In this document: in pieces, positions 8,672 through 16,259 of the stretch
Position numbering within the stretch: position 1 is the stretch's first letter
Layout: every line of letters begins with the position of its first letter
Source: CAZMGG01 sp964565715
Lineage (GTDB): Bacteria > Planctomycetota > UBA1135 > UBA2386
Direction of reading: 5' to 3'
Assembly (NCBI GenBank): GCA_964565715.1
Contig: CAZMGG010000073.1
Coordinates: forward strand, 1 to 28,040
Length of the DNA: 28,040 nt
Notes under the pieces: generated by a model
What the model saw: the letters and a program-made list of their open reading frames with translations, nothing else
Database searches by the model: none
What the model was told of the DNA's origin: nothing
Position numbers and translations under genes: made by a program

Positions 8672-9087
8672 GCCCGCCTCAGCACCGTCCGACGGTAGCG
8701 CTCCAGGTTGGGTTGCAGGTCGAAGTACTCGTTGCGCGCACGAACCTCGAACTCGATGCGACGGCCGTGATCCCGCTCGAACAGCAACATTCGCTCGCGC
8801 AAGACCCGATAGACCAGGTCGGGCGGGGCATCGTTCAACACCACCAGATCGACCTGCCTGCCGATCGCCCGACTCAGCCGGTCCTGCAACGACGCCACAT
8901 GGTCCAGGTCCGCCAGCGACTTCGGCCTCCCGCCCGCCAGCAGCACGCCGACATCCACATCGCTGTCGGCGCGCTCGCGCCCGCGGGCCACGCTGCCGAA
9001 CAGCCAGGCCGCCACGATGTCGGCAGCACCGGTCCTGAAGCATTCCTTCAGCTTCGGCACCACCTGGTCGCGCAACATGTGGGGCAT
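8668..9087 (-). CDS. mntA: MntA-like minimal nucleotidyltransferase antitoxin
   Basis: A 139-residue minimal nucleotidyltransferase. The polymerase-beta-fold signature is complete: GS at 31-32, ten residues, then D-V-D at 43-45. A third candidate acidic residue sits in QVDLVVL (D80). Relatives act as antitoxins by transferring AMP to HepT. Translation probably starts at the ATG at 9087; ATG 9078 and GTG 9114 are alternatives. A CACGAT hexamer lies 11 nt upstream and there is no Shine-Dalgarno sequence. It precedes hepT with a 4-nt overlap. The gene follows the S15 peptidase on the same strand with a 42-nt gap holding a hairpin, so it probably has its own promoter. Confidence 0.9.
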   Translation of the reverse strand: MPHMLRDQVVPKLKECFRTGAADIVAAWLFGSVARGRERADSDVDVGVLLAGGRPKSLADLDHVASLQDRLSRAIGRQVDLVVLNDAPPDLVYRVLRERMLLFERDHGRRIEFEVRARNEYFDLQPNLERYRRTVLRRA

Positions 9088-9103
9088 GCTACCGCGGCAT
9101 CGT

Positions 9104-9125
9104 GGCGCCGCCACCAGCCGGCGCC
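9104..9125 (-). terminator. Hairpin after the S15 peptidase gene
   Basis: GGCGCC (9104-9109) and GGCGCC (9120-9125) form an inverted repeat with a 10-nt loop just past the peptidase stop and before mntA. The arms are self-palindromic and short and no T-run follows, so it is tentative. Confidence 0.35.
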
Positions 9126-9129
9126 GGTC

Positions 9130-10953
9130 TCAGCGGCCCATGGCCTTCTGCCACGCCGCCGTGCCGCCCACCACCGGCAGCTCCAGGCTGGTGCCGCCGA
9201 GGTCCAGGGTCAGCTCGGTGCCGGGCTTCGGCCAGAGGGTGAAGTCGCGGTCGCTGCTGAAGATCATCAGGCCGATGCGCGCGCCCACAGGGATCACCTG
9301 GTCGTCGGGCTGCAGGTCGAAGGCGACGTCGTAGAAGCGGCCCGGCACCAGCGGCTCGCCCTTCGACAGCGAGGCGTGGTTCTGCGGATCGGCCCAGCCG
9401 CGGGTGATGACGTTGTCGGTGATGCGGCCCTTCTCGGTCCACGGCAGCGACACCACCCACACCGACAGGTTGGCGGCGGGCTTGGAACTGGCGAGCCGGA
9501 TCCGCACGCGGGCGGTGCCCGACAGGTGCACGGGCTCCTTCAGCTCGGCGGTGGCGTAGAGCAGGCGGTGCGCCGACTCGGCGGCCATCGCCAGCTTCGC
9601 ACCGGGCACCGACACGTCGTCCACCAGTGTCTCGCGACCGTCCTGGGCATCGGCGTGCAGGGCGCCCGTGCCGCGGCCGCCCGGCGCCGGGTGCACGGTC
9701 ACCGGCGCAGCCGCCGGGTTGGGATAGTCCGGATACGGCGTCGGCTCGCCGCGCTGGGCGTCCTCGCGCACGACCCAGCCGCGCGGATCGTCCTCGACGC
9801 CGTTCGGGATGTCGTAGAGGTAGCGGGTGAACCAGCGGTTCATCATGCGCAGGGGCGGCGGGCCGCCGTGGCCCCCCTGGTGGAAGAACGCCATGCACGG
9901 CACACCCTTCTCGCGCAGGGCCAGGTAGATGCGCACGCTGTGCTCCGGCATCACGTTCCAGTCGTTGAACGCGTGCGACATCAGCACCGCCGCCTTCACC
10001 TTCGACAGCTGGTTGCGGTAGTCGCGCGCCTCCCACCACGGGCTGAGGTCGCCGCTCTCGCGATCCAGGTTCTTCTGCAGCTCCTGCTCGCGCACGTGCT
10101 TGTTGCACCACTCGCGGCGCGCCGGGTTGCCGCTGTTGATGAAATCGTAGAGGACGTCGATGTCCTCGCCCATGTAGCCGCCCGGGTGCCGGACCAGGCC
10201 GTTGCTGCGGTAGTAGTGGTAGTAGGAGGTGTTGGGCGCGATCGGGATGATCGCCTTCAACCCGTCGACGCCGGTGGTGGCCGCCGCCAGCGGCAGCGTG
10301 CCGTTGTAGGAGGTGCCGATCATGCCGACCTTGCCGCTGCACCAGTCGGCCTTCACCTCCTCGTTGCCGTCGATGGTCGTGTAGCCCTTGCGGCGACCGC
10401 ACAGCCAGTCGATCACGGCGGCCGGCGCCAGCGCCTCGTTCTCGCCGCCCACCGTCGGGCAACCCTGCGACAGGCCGGTGCCCGGCGACTCCGAATGCAC
10501 CACGGCGAAGCCGCGCGGCACCCAGGTGCGCACCTCGGAGTTGGCGATCTGCGGCCGCTTGTCGCGAAAGCGGATCGCCGGCATCTCGCCGCGTTTGGGC
10601 GGCGTGCTGCCGAGTTCGTGCTCGGGGTTCCAGAAGTACTCCTTGCCGGTGCCGCCGGTGCCGGCGAAGTAGGGGCTGGTCTCGTAGACCACCGGCACCT
10701 TCAGCCCCTCGGTGTCGGTCTGCTTCGGCCGCACGACGTCGACGAACAGCCGGTCGGGCCGGCCATCGCCGTCGGAGTCGAAGCCCGCCTCCACCCACAG
10801 CACCTGGCGGATCCATTCGGCGGGCCGGCTGAAGGCCTCCACCACCTGGGCCTCGCCGTCGGTGAACACCGGCAGGGCCTTCTCGGCCTGCTGGGCCGGC
10901 AGGCCGGCGGCGACGGACAACGCGAGCAGCAACGGCAGCGAACGGGATCTCAT
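9130..10953 (-). CDS. Secreted Xaa-Pro dipeptidyl-peptidase (peptidase family S15, CocE/PepX-like)
   Basis: A 607-residue serine hydrolase of the S15/CocE group, which removes N-terminal X-Pro dipeptides or, in esterase relatives, cleaves acyl esters. A signal peptide (SLPLLLALSVAAGLPAQQ) predicts export. The catalytic triad is visible in family order: Ser215 in GTSYNG, Asp331 in AFNDWNV and His362 in GGHGGPP. The C-terminal ~220 residues form the beta-rich PepX_C domain. The DGDGRPDRLFVDVVRP and NTSYYHYYRSNGLVR blocks look closer to X-Pro dipeptidyl-peptidases than to cocaine esterase. The start at 10953 is chosen because GGAGG lies 8 nt before it and the signal peptide begins there. A TATGGT hexamer at 10982-10987 (minus strand) is a possible -10. 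It lies 55 nt after the M16 pair. Confidence 0.88.
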   Translation of the reverse strand: MRSRSLPLLLALSVAAGLPAQQAEKALPVFTDGEAQVVEAFSRPAEWIRQVLWVEAGFDSDGDGRPDRLFVDVVRPKQTDTEGLKVPVVYETSPYFAGTGGTGKEYFWNPEHELGSTPPKRGEMPAIRFRDKRPQIANSEVRTWVPRGFAVVHSESPGTGLSQGCPTVGGENEALAPAAVIDWLCGRRKGYTTIDGNEEVKADWCSGKVGMIGTSYNGTLPLAAATTGVDGLKAIIPIAPNTSYYHYYRSNGLVRHPGGYMGEDIDVLYDFINSGNPARREWCNKHVREQELQKNLDRESGDLSPWWEARDYRNQLSKVKAAVLMSHAFNDWNVMPEHSVRIYLALREKGVPCMAFFHQGGHGGPPPLRMMNRWFTRYLYDIPNGVEDDPRGWVVREDAQRGEPTPYPDYPNPAAAPVTVHPAPGGRGTGALHADAQDGRETLVDDVSVPGAKLAMAAESAHRLLYATAELKEPVHLSGTARVRIRLASSKPAANLSVWVVSLPWTEKGRITDNVITRGWADPQNHASLSKGEPLVPGRFYDVAFDLQPDDQVIPVGARIGLMIFSSDRDFTLWPKPGTELTLDLGGTSLELPVVGGTAAWQKAMGR

Positions 10954-10961
10954 CCGGGCAA

Positions 10962-10966
10962 CCTCC
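10962..10966 (-). promoter_or_regulatory. Shine-Dalgarno sequence of the S15 peptidase gene
   Basis: GGAGG on the minus strand, eight nucleotides before the ATG at 10953. It decides between this start and ATG codons 15 nt and 33 nt further upstream, and contrasts with the SD-less genes elsewhere in the window. Confidence 0.65.
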
Positions 10967-11008
10967 ATGAAGGGAGGGCGCACCATAGGGCCCCGACGCC
11001 CCGCGTGG

Positions 11009-12259
11009 CTAGCCGGCGCCGGCGCTGACCGTCACCATCCGGTCCGGATGCAGGTGCTTGACCGCCACCTCGCGCACCTGCTCCGGCGTCACCGCGGCGA
11101 TCAGGTCCGGATAGCGGCGCACGAAGTCGAAGCCGAGGCCGAAGCGCTTCGCCCGGATCGCGTAGGCCGCCAGGCTCGAGTTCCGCTCCAGCCCGAAGGC
11201 GAAGCTGCCGGTCAGGTAGTCCTGCACGTCGCGCACCTCGTCGACCGTCGGCGCCTCCCGGCGCAGCAGTTCGATCTCGGCCCGGAAGCCGTCGATCGCC
11301 TTCTGCCGATGCTGCGGCGAGGTGCCGATGTAGGCGGTGAACGTGCCGGGCTCCTCGCCCGCCGACGCCGTGATGCCCGCACTCACCGAGTAGCAGAGCC
11401 CCTGCTCGTCGCGCAGCTTGCGGGCGCAGCGCGAGGTGAAGCCGGGCCCGGTGCCCAGCACGTGGTCCATCACCGACAGGGCGTAGTAGTCGGGGTCGGT
11501 GCGCGTGATGCCGGCGTGCCCGAGCAGCACGTGCACCTGTTCCCGCGGCATCGGCAGGTGTTCCTGGCTGGCCTGCTTCGGCAGCGTCACCGACGGCGTC
11601 GGGCCATGGTCGGGGCGGGCGCCGCGGAAGCCGGCGAACGCCTTCTGCAGCAGGTCCAGGGTCCGCCCGGGCTCGTCGGGGCCGGCGGCGGCGACGTAGC
11701 CGCCGTGCGGCCGGAACCAGGCGCGGTGGAAACGCCGCAGGTCGGCGGGCGTGAGCTTCGCCATCGAACGGGGCGTGCCCTGCTGCGGCCGGCCCAGCGG
11801 ATGCCGGCCGTAGACCTGGGCCCGGAACCGCCGGCTCGCCACCGTGCGCGGGTCGTCCTCGTCGGCCTTCAGCTCGGTCAGCACCTCGCCACGCACGCGC
11901 AGCACGTCGCGGCTGCCGAACGCCGGCTGCAGCAGGACCTCGCGCAGGATCGCCACGGCGGCGCGGGCCTGCTCCGCCGGGCACTGCACCGAACCGCCAC
12001 GCTGGTTGCACTCCAGCGCGCCGCCGATGCTCTCGATCGCCGCGGCGATCTGCAGCCCGGTCCGCTCGGTGGTGCCCTCGTCGAGGCATTCGCCCATCAG
12101 GTAGGCGAGCCCGCCCTGGTCGGCGGGTTCGTCCTGCGGCCGCACGTCGAGGGACACGCCGCAGGCGAACGTGGCGACGCCGGGGTTCTGCACCGCCAGC
12201 AGGGTCAGGCCCGAGGGCAGGACCCGATCCTCGATCGCAAGTTGAATATCGACAGTCAC
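11009..12259 (-). CDS. M16-family peptidase-like subunit lacking the zinc site
   Basis: A 416-residue M16 (pitrilysin/processing-peptidase) fold protein. The N-terminal motif region that would read G-x-A-H-x-x-E-H reads GLAYLMGECLDEGT: His, Glu and His are replaced by Y53, G56 and E57. It therefore cannot bind zinc in the usual way. The remainder keeps the family pattern, including the LTPADLRRFHRAWFRPHG block and the CYSVSAGI(T) region near residue 290. Many bacterial M16 enzymes pair an active with an inactive subunit, as in mitochondrial processing peptidase. The GTG start overlaps the stop of the active subunit (GTGA), implying coupled translation and a heterodimer. No signal peptide is visible. 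Confidence 0.87.
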   Translation of the reverse strand: MTVDIQLAIEDRVLPSGLTLLAVQNPGVATFACGVSLDVRPQDEPADQGGLAYLMGECLDEGTTERTGLQIAAAIESIGGALECNQRGGSVQCPAEQARAAVAILREVLLQPAFGSRDVLRVRGEVLTELKADEDDPRTVASRRFRAQVYGRHPLGRPQQGTPRSMAKLTPADLRRFHRAWFRPHGGYVAAAGPDEPGRTLDLLQKAFAGFRGARPDHGPTPSVTLPKQASQEHLPMPREQVHVLLGHAGITRTDPDYYALSVMDHVLGTGPGFTSRCARKLRDEQGLCYSVSAGITASAGEEPGTFTAYIGTSPQHRQKAIDGFRAEIELLRREAPTVDEVRDVQDYLTGSFAFGLERNSSLAAYAIRAKRFGLGFDFVRRYPDLIAAVTPEQVREVAVKHLHPDRMVTVSAGAG

Positions 12260-13626
12260 TTACGTCCGCCCTTCGACCCCTTGGCGGGCTTCTTCGTGGC
12301 CTTCTTGGCAGTGCTCGCCGTCTTGTGCGACGGTGGCTTCTGGGCCTTCTTCGCCGGCACCGCCTTCCTCGGCGGACTGGCTGCCGGCACCGCCCACACC
12401 ACCACCTGCCGCTCGTCGGCGAAGTAGCGCCGCGCGGCGTCCTTCAGCTCGGCCGCGGTGAGCGAGTCGTAGGTCGGCAGCACCTGCTCCAGCGTGCGCC
12501 AGCCGCCCGGCGTCTGGCCGTGGAAGCGCGCCAGCTTGAGGGCCTGCGACAGCGCCGTCTCGCTCTCGAACAGGAACGCGGCGCGGATCTGCGCCAGGAT
12601 GCGGCGCAGGTCGCCGGCCTTGACGCCCTCCCGCCCGAGCGCCGCCATCTCCTCCTTGACGATCGCCTCGACCCGCGCCGGCGGCGCGCCGTCGCGCAGT
12701 TCGCACAGGACGAACAGGGCACCGGGATCGAGCCGCGACTCGTGCACGACGCTGACGTCGGTGACCAGCTCCTCGTCCTGCACCAGCCGCCGGTAGAGGC
12801 GCGAGCCCTTGCCGATGCCGAGGTCGTGGGCCAGCACGTCGATCGCGAAGTCGTCGCGCTCGGCCATCCGGCAGGTCGGCACGGCGAGGCACAGCCGCGT
12901 CACCGAGTGCGGCGTGCGCAGCTCGGCGCGGCGCTCGCCCTTCGGCTGCGGCTCCTGCAGGACCGCCTCGCGCTCGGCGGCCGATCGCGGCAGCGGCCCG
13001 AACAGCTCGTGCACCCGCGCCTCGGTGCGATCCAGGTCGATGGCGCCGCACACCACCAGGAAGGCGCGGTTCGGCCCGTAGTGGCGCTCGTAGTAGGCGC
13101 GCATGCCGGCCACCGGGACGCGCTCGACGTCCTCCTTCCAGCCGATCACCGGATGCCGGTAGGGATGCACCTGGTAGAGCAGCGTCTCGGCCGCCTGGTA
13201 GAGGGGCCGCCACGGGTCGTCCTCGCCCATCGCCAGTTCCTCGAGCACGACGCTCTTCTCGCTCTGGAACTCGGCCTCGTCGAGCAGGCAGCCGCGCATC
13301 CGGCTCGCCTCGATCTCCAGCGCCGTCTCCCAGCGGTCCGCCGCCAGGGCGAAGTAGTAGGCCGTCGCGTCGTTGTCGGTGAAGGCGTTGTTGCTGCCGC
13401 CCATCTTGCTGGTCAGCAGGTCGATCTCGCCCTTCCGGTAGCGGTCGGTGCCCTTGAACATCATGTGTTCGAGGAAGTGCGACAGCCCGGTCTCGCCGGT
13501 CCGCTCGTCGCGGGCGCCGACCCGGTACCACAGCACCGACGCCACCAGGGGCAGCGTGGCGCGCCGCACCAGCAGGGCGCCGAAACCGTTGGCGAGGCTC
13601 ACCTCGCGGACCTCGGGCAGCTTCAC
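12256..13626 (-). CDS. M16-family zinc metallopeptidase, catalytic subunit with basic C-terminal tail
   Basis: A 456-residue M16 peptidase. The inverted zinc motif HxxEH is intact as HFLEH (50-54) and the downstream ligand Glu is at E130, 76 residues on, as expected. Two M16 modules follow. The last ~40 residues form a Lys/Ala/Pro-rich tail with PAKKA- and KKATKKPAK-type repeats, resembling the disordered tails of H1-like DNA-binding proteins; this is unusual for the family. The GTG start at 13626 overlaps the stop of the pseudouridine synthase gene (GTGA), and its stop overlaps the next GTG. It probably forms a heterodimer with the zinc-less neighbour. No signal peptide is seen. Confidence 0.92.
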   Translation of the reverse strand: MKLPEVREVSLANGFGALLVRRATLPLVASVLWYRVGARDERTGETGLSHFLEHMMFKGTDRYRKGEIDLLTSKMGGSNNAFTDNDATAYYFALAADRWETALEIEASRMRGCLLDEAEFQSEKSVVLEELAMGEDDPWRPLYQAAETLLYQVHPYRHPVIGWKEDVERVPVAGMRAYYERHYGPNRAFLVVCGAIDLDRTEARVHELFGPLPRSAAEREAVLQEPQPKGERRAELRTPHSVTRLCLAVPTCRMAERDDFAIDVLAHDLGIGKGSRLYRRLVQDEELVTDVSVVHESRLDPGALFVLCELRDGAPPARVEAIVKEEMAALGREGVKAGDLRRILAQIRAAFLFESETALSQALKLARFHGQTPGGWRTLEQVLPTYDSLTAAELKDAARRYFADERQVVVWAVPAASPPRKAVPAKKAQKPPSHKTASTAKKATKKPAKGSKGGRK

Positions 13627-14594
13627 TCGCTCGCCTCTCCTTCGTCGCCGGCGGTGGCCGCCGCCAGCAGGCCATCGATCTCCGCCCGGCCCAGGAACCG
13701 GTAGGCGCCGCTGCGCAGCCCGTGCAGGGTCAGCTCGCCGATGCGCACGCGCTTCAGCTCCAGCACCGGGAAGCCGAGCTTGGCGAACACGCGACGGATC
13801 TCGCGGTTCTTGCCCTCGCGCAGCACCACCTTGAGGAATGTCGTGTCGCGGCCCTGCTTGATGATGCGCAACCGCATGCCGCCGGTGCGGCCCTCGGACA
13901 GCCAGACGCCGCCGCGGGCCTTCTCCAGTTCCTCGTCGCCGACCCGGCCGCGCACGATCACCGAGTAGGTCTTCGGCACGCCGTAGCGCGGGTGGGTCAT
14001 CTTCAGGGCGAAGTCGCCGTCGTTGGTGAGCAGGATCAGCCCCTCGCTGTCCAGGTCGAGGCGGCCGACGGTGTAGATCCGGCCGCGCACCTCGGGCAGC
14101 AGGTCGATCACCCGCTTCTTCTGCTCGTGCCGGGCGTTGGTGCAGACCACGCCGCCCGGCTTGTTGAACAGCACGTAGACCGGCTTCTCCTGCTGCACGC
14201 GGCGGTCGTCGAAGCGCACGTCGTCCGCCACCGGATCGATCCGCAGGCCCAGCTCGGTGACGGCCTCGCCGTTCACCGTCACCCGGCCGAGTTGGATCAT
14301 CTCGTCGGCGGCGCGGCGCGAGCACACGCCGGCCATCGCCAGGAAGCGGTTGAGGCGGACCTTGCCGTCGTCCTGCCGCTTGTCCTCGCTCGGCGTGACG
14401 ACGAGGCCGCGCTGACGACGCGTGCCCTTCGGCGCGCGGTCGTCGCCGGGGCGGGTCTGCCAGACGCCCGGACCCCGGCCGCCGGGCTTGCCCGCCTTCT
14501 GCGGCCGGCCTGGCTTCGCCGGCCGGCCGGGCTTGCCGGACTTGCCGGTCTTGCGCGGGCGGTCACGCCCGCCGCGATCGATGTGTCGGCTCAT
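13623..14594 (-). CDS. RsuA/RluB/RluE-family rRNA pseudouridine synthase
   Basis: A 323-residue protein that isomerises uridine to pseudouridine in rRNA. An S4 RNA-binding domain (about 79-125, VRLNRFLAMAGVCSRRAADE) is followed by the catalytic domain with GRLDLDSEGLILLTND; D180 is the catalytic Asp. The later block GKNREIRR is also typical. RluB (23S) seems the nearest type but RsuA/RluE cannot be excluded. Residues ~7-65 are an extra Gly/Pro/Lys/Arg extension with KPGRP-like repeats, probably disordered and RNA-binding. The ATG at 14594 overlaps the manA stop by four bases (ATGA), favouring it over an earlier ATG at 14627. Confidence 0.92.
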   Translation of the reverse strand: MSRHIDRGGRDRPRKTGKSGKPGRPAKPGRPQKAGKPGGRGPGVWQTRPGDDRAPKGTRRQRGLVVTPSEDKRQDDGKVRLNRFLAMAGVCSRRAADEMIQLGRVTVNGEAVTELGLRIDPVADDVRFDDRRVQQEKPVYVLFNKPGGVVCTNARHEQKKRVIDLLPEVRGRIYTVGRLDLDSEGLILLTNDGDFALKMTHPRYGVPKTYSVIVRGRVGDEELEKARGGVWLSEGRTGGMRLRIIKQGRDTTFLKVVLREGKNREIRRVFAKLGFPVLELKRVRIGELTLHGLRSGAYRFLGRAEIDGLLAAATAGDEGEASE

Positions 14595-15571
14595 GACCTG
14601 GCTTCTCCCGGGTCGGTCCACAGGCAACGCAGCTCGCCGATCGGCGAGACGAACACCTGCTCCATGCAGGCAGGCACCAGCGCCGTGTCGCCCGGCCGCA
14701 GCGGCAGAGGCGCGTCCTCGCCGCCGCTGTGCCAGCCGAGCATGCCGTGGCCCGCCACCACGCTCAGCACGCCGAACCGCCCGCCGGTGCGCAACGACGC
14801 CTGCTGCGTGAGCGACAGGCGCCGCACGCGGAACTGCGCCTCGGCGATCACCTGCTCCTCGCCCGCGCGCAACGCCTTCGGCGGCACCACCGGCCGCTCA
14901 CCGCCGCCGCCCGCGCCCAGCGCCGTCACCGACAGGGCCTGCTGCACGTGCACCTCCCGGGGCCGGCCCCAGTCGTAGAGCCGGTAGGTGATGTCGCTGT
15001 TCTGCTGCACCTCGAACACCACCACGTCGGGGCCGATCGCGTGCACGGTCCCCGCCGGCACGTGGATGCAGTCGCCAACCTCGGGCCGGAACGCCCACAG
15101 CAGGCCTTCCACGGCCTGGGTGTGGGCCACCGCCCGGAACTGCTCCATGGTCACGCCGGGCCGCACGCCGCGGATGATCCGCGCCTCCGGCCCCGCATCC
15201 AGCACGATCCAGGCCTCGGTCTTGCCGCTGTCGTTCTGCGCCTTGGCCTGGGCGTCGTCCGGGTGCACCTGCACCGACAACGCCTGCCGGGCGTCGATGT
15301 ACTTGATCATCAGCGGGAACGAGCCGCCGTGGCCGGGCCGCACCGAGGCGCCGAGCAGCGCCCGCGCGTCCTGCCGCAGCAGGTCGCGCACCGTCCGGTC
15401 GCTGCCACGGATCCGGCTGCTGCCGTCCGGCCGGTCGTAGAGCTCCCAGGTCTCGCCGACCGCCTCGCCGGCGGGCAGTTCCAGCTTCAGGACCCGCTCC
15501 AGGGCCCGCCCGCCCCAGACCTTGGGCAGGATCTTGCGTTCGAGCAGGCAGGGCTTGAAGGGCGGCGTCAC
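14591..15571 (-). CDS. manA: Mannose-6-phosphate isomerase, class I
   Basis: A 326-residue zinc enzyme interconverting fructose-6-phosphate and mannose-6-phosphate, supplying mannose for glycans. Its cupin core carries the expected ligands: Q101 and H103 in SVQVHPDD, E119 in GKTEAW and H177 in GTVHAIG. Length fits the compact Bacillus-type enzyme. Initiation is at a GTG (15571). A TAGAAC hexamer lies 19 nt upstream on the minus strand; there is no clear Shine-Dalgarno sequence. It is first in a tightly overlapped minus-strand series with the pseudouridine synthase and two M16 peptidases, although no metabolic link between these is evident. Confidence 0.93.
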   Translation of the reverse strand: MTPPFKPCLLERKILPKVWGGRALERVLKLELPAGEAVGETWELYDRPDGSSRIRGSDRTVRDLLRQDARALLGASVRPGHGGSFPLMIKYIDARQALSVQVHPDDAQAKAQNDSGKTEAWIVLDAGPEARIIRGVRPGVTMEQFRAVAHTQAVEGLLWAFRPEVGDCIHVPAGTVHAIGPDVVVFEVQQNSDITYRLYDWGRPREVHVQQALSVTALGAGGGGERPVVPPKALRAGEEQVIAEAQFRVRRLSLTQQASLRTGGRFGVLSVVAGHGMLGWHSGGEDAPLPLRPGDTALVPACMEQVFVSPIGELRCLWTDPGEARS

Positions 15572-15643
15572 GGCGGAAGAAGGGCGAAGGTTCTACCAGT
15601 TGCGCGCCGGGCCTGCCACTTCGCACGCCCGGGCCGCGGCCCT

Positions 15644-15649
15644 TAGGAT
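15644..15649 (+). promoter_or_regulatory. TAGGAT -10-like element before the lipoprotein gene
   Basis: TAGGAT ends 10 nt before the ATG at 15660, leaving room for only a few untranslated bases. It is in the 88-nt divergent gap between manA and the lipoprotein gene. No good -35 is visible. Confidence 0.45.
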
Positions 15650-15659
15650 CCGCCGCCCC

Positions 15660-16259
15660 ATGGCAAGGCCCCGTTCCCGTTCCCGCCGCCCGCTGTCCGC
15701 CCTGCTGCTCGCCACGCTGGGCGCCTGCGGCTCGGTCACCGAGCACCGGGTGCCCGCCACCATCGCCTCGCCCCGCCGCACCCTGGACGTCGAGTTCTGG
15801 GCCACCGACCGCTCCGAGTCGACCTGGGTCTACCTGCTGACCTTCGACACCCTGCTCTTCCCGGTCGACGCGGTGGCCTCCCTGTGGTGGTCGCTGGAGG
15901 CGCTCGCCAACGACGAACGCCGCGTGCAGTGGGGCCCCCTCGGCGCGCTCGGCGCGATCCTGCTGCCCTGCACCAGCACCCGCTTCGACCTGCAGCCCGA
16001 GGACCGCAACGACCGCGACTACGACAACCGCAGCCCCGGCGTCCGCCGGGTGATCCTGCCCGTCGAGGAAGCCTGGCTCGCCGGCTACGAGCGGGGCACG
16101 ACCAGCCTGCAGGAACTGACCGCCCGCGGCCTGCAGGGCGCCAGCCTCGACGCCTCGGTGCGCCGCTGGTCGGGCACGCGTCGCCTGGAGGAGGAGGTCC
16201 GCTCGGGCGCCGTCCAGGTCACCGCCACGTCGCCGCTGCGCGAGCGGTTCAGCCGCTGA
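15660..16259 (+). CDS. Putative lipoprotein, unknown function
   Basis: A 199-residue protein with an Arg-rich N-terminus, a hydrophobic core and the lipobox LGAC (Cys23), so it should be lipid-anchored outside the cytoplasm. The hydrophobic segment YLLTFDTLLFPVDAVASLWW vaguely recalls the 'FP.D' region of YceK/YidQ-type small lipoproteins, but I do not claim that family. The C-terminal half is charged and probably helical. The start is fixed by the TAGGAT element and the lipoprotein signal. Its last 11 bases overlap the 3' end of the convergent recN. Confidence 0.72.
   Translation: MARPRSRSRRPLSALLLATLGACGSVTEHRVPATIASPRRTLDVEFWATDRSESTWVYLLTFDTLLFPVDAVASLWWSLEALANDERRVQWGPLGALGAILLPCTSTRFDLQPEDRNDRDYDNRSPGVRRVILPVEEAWLAGYERGTTSLQELTARGLQGASLDASVRRWSGTRRLEEEVRSGAVQVTATSPLRERFSR

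Noticed and set aside
9004..9125. Possible attachment site or mobile element around the toxin-antitoxin genes
   Set aside because: No direct repeats, integrase, transposase or tRNA nearby; GC matches the neighbourhood.
8713..11028. 771-codon plus-strand open frame
   Set aside because: Antisense to mntA and the S15 peptidase, with low-complexity His/Arg/Val/Gln composition and no motif. Long antisense frames are expected at this GC content.
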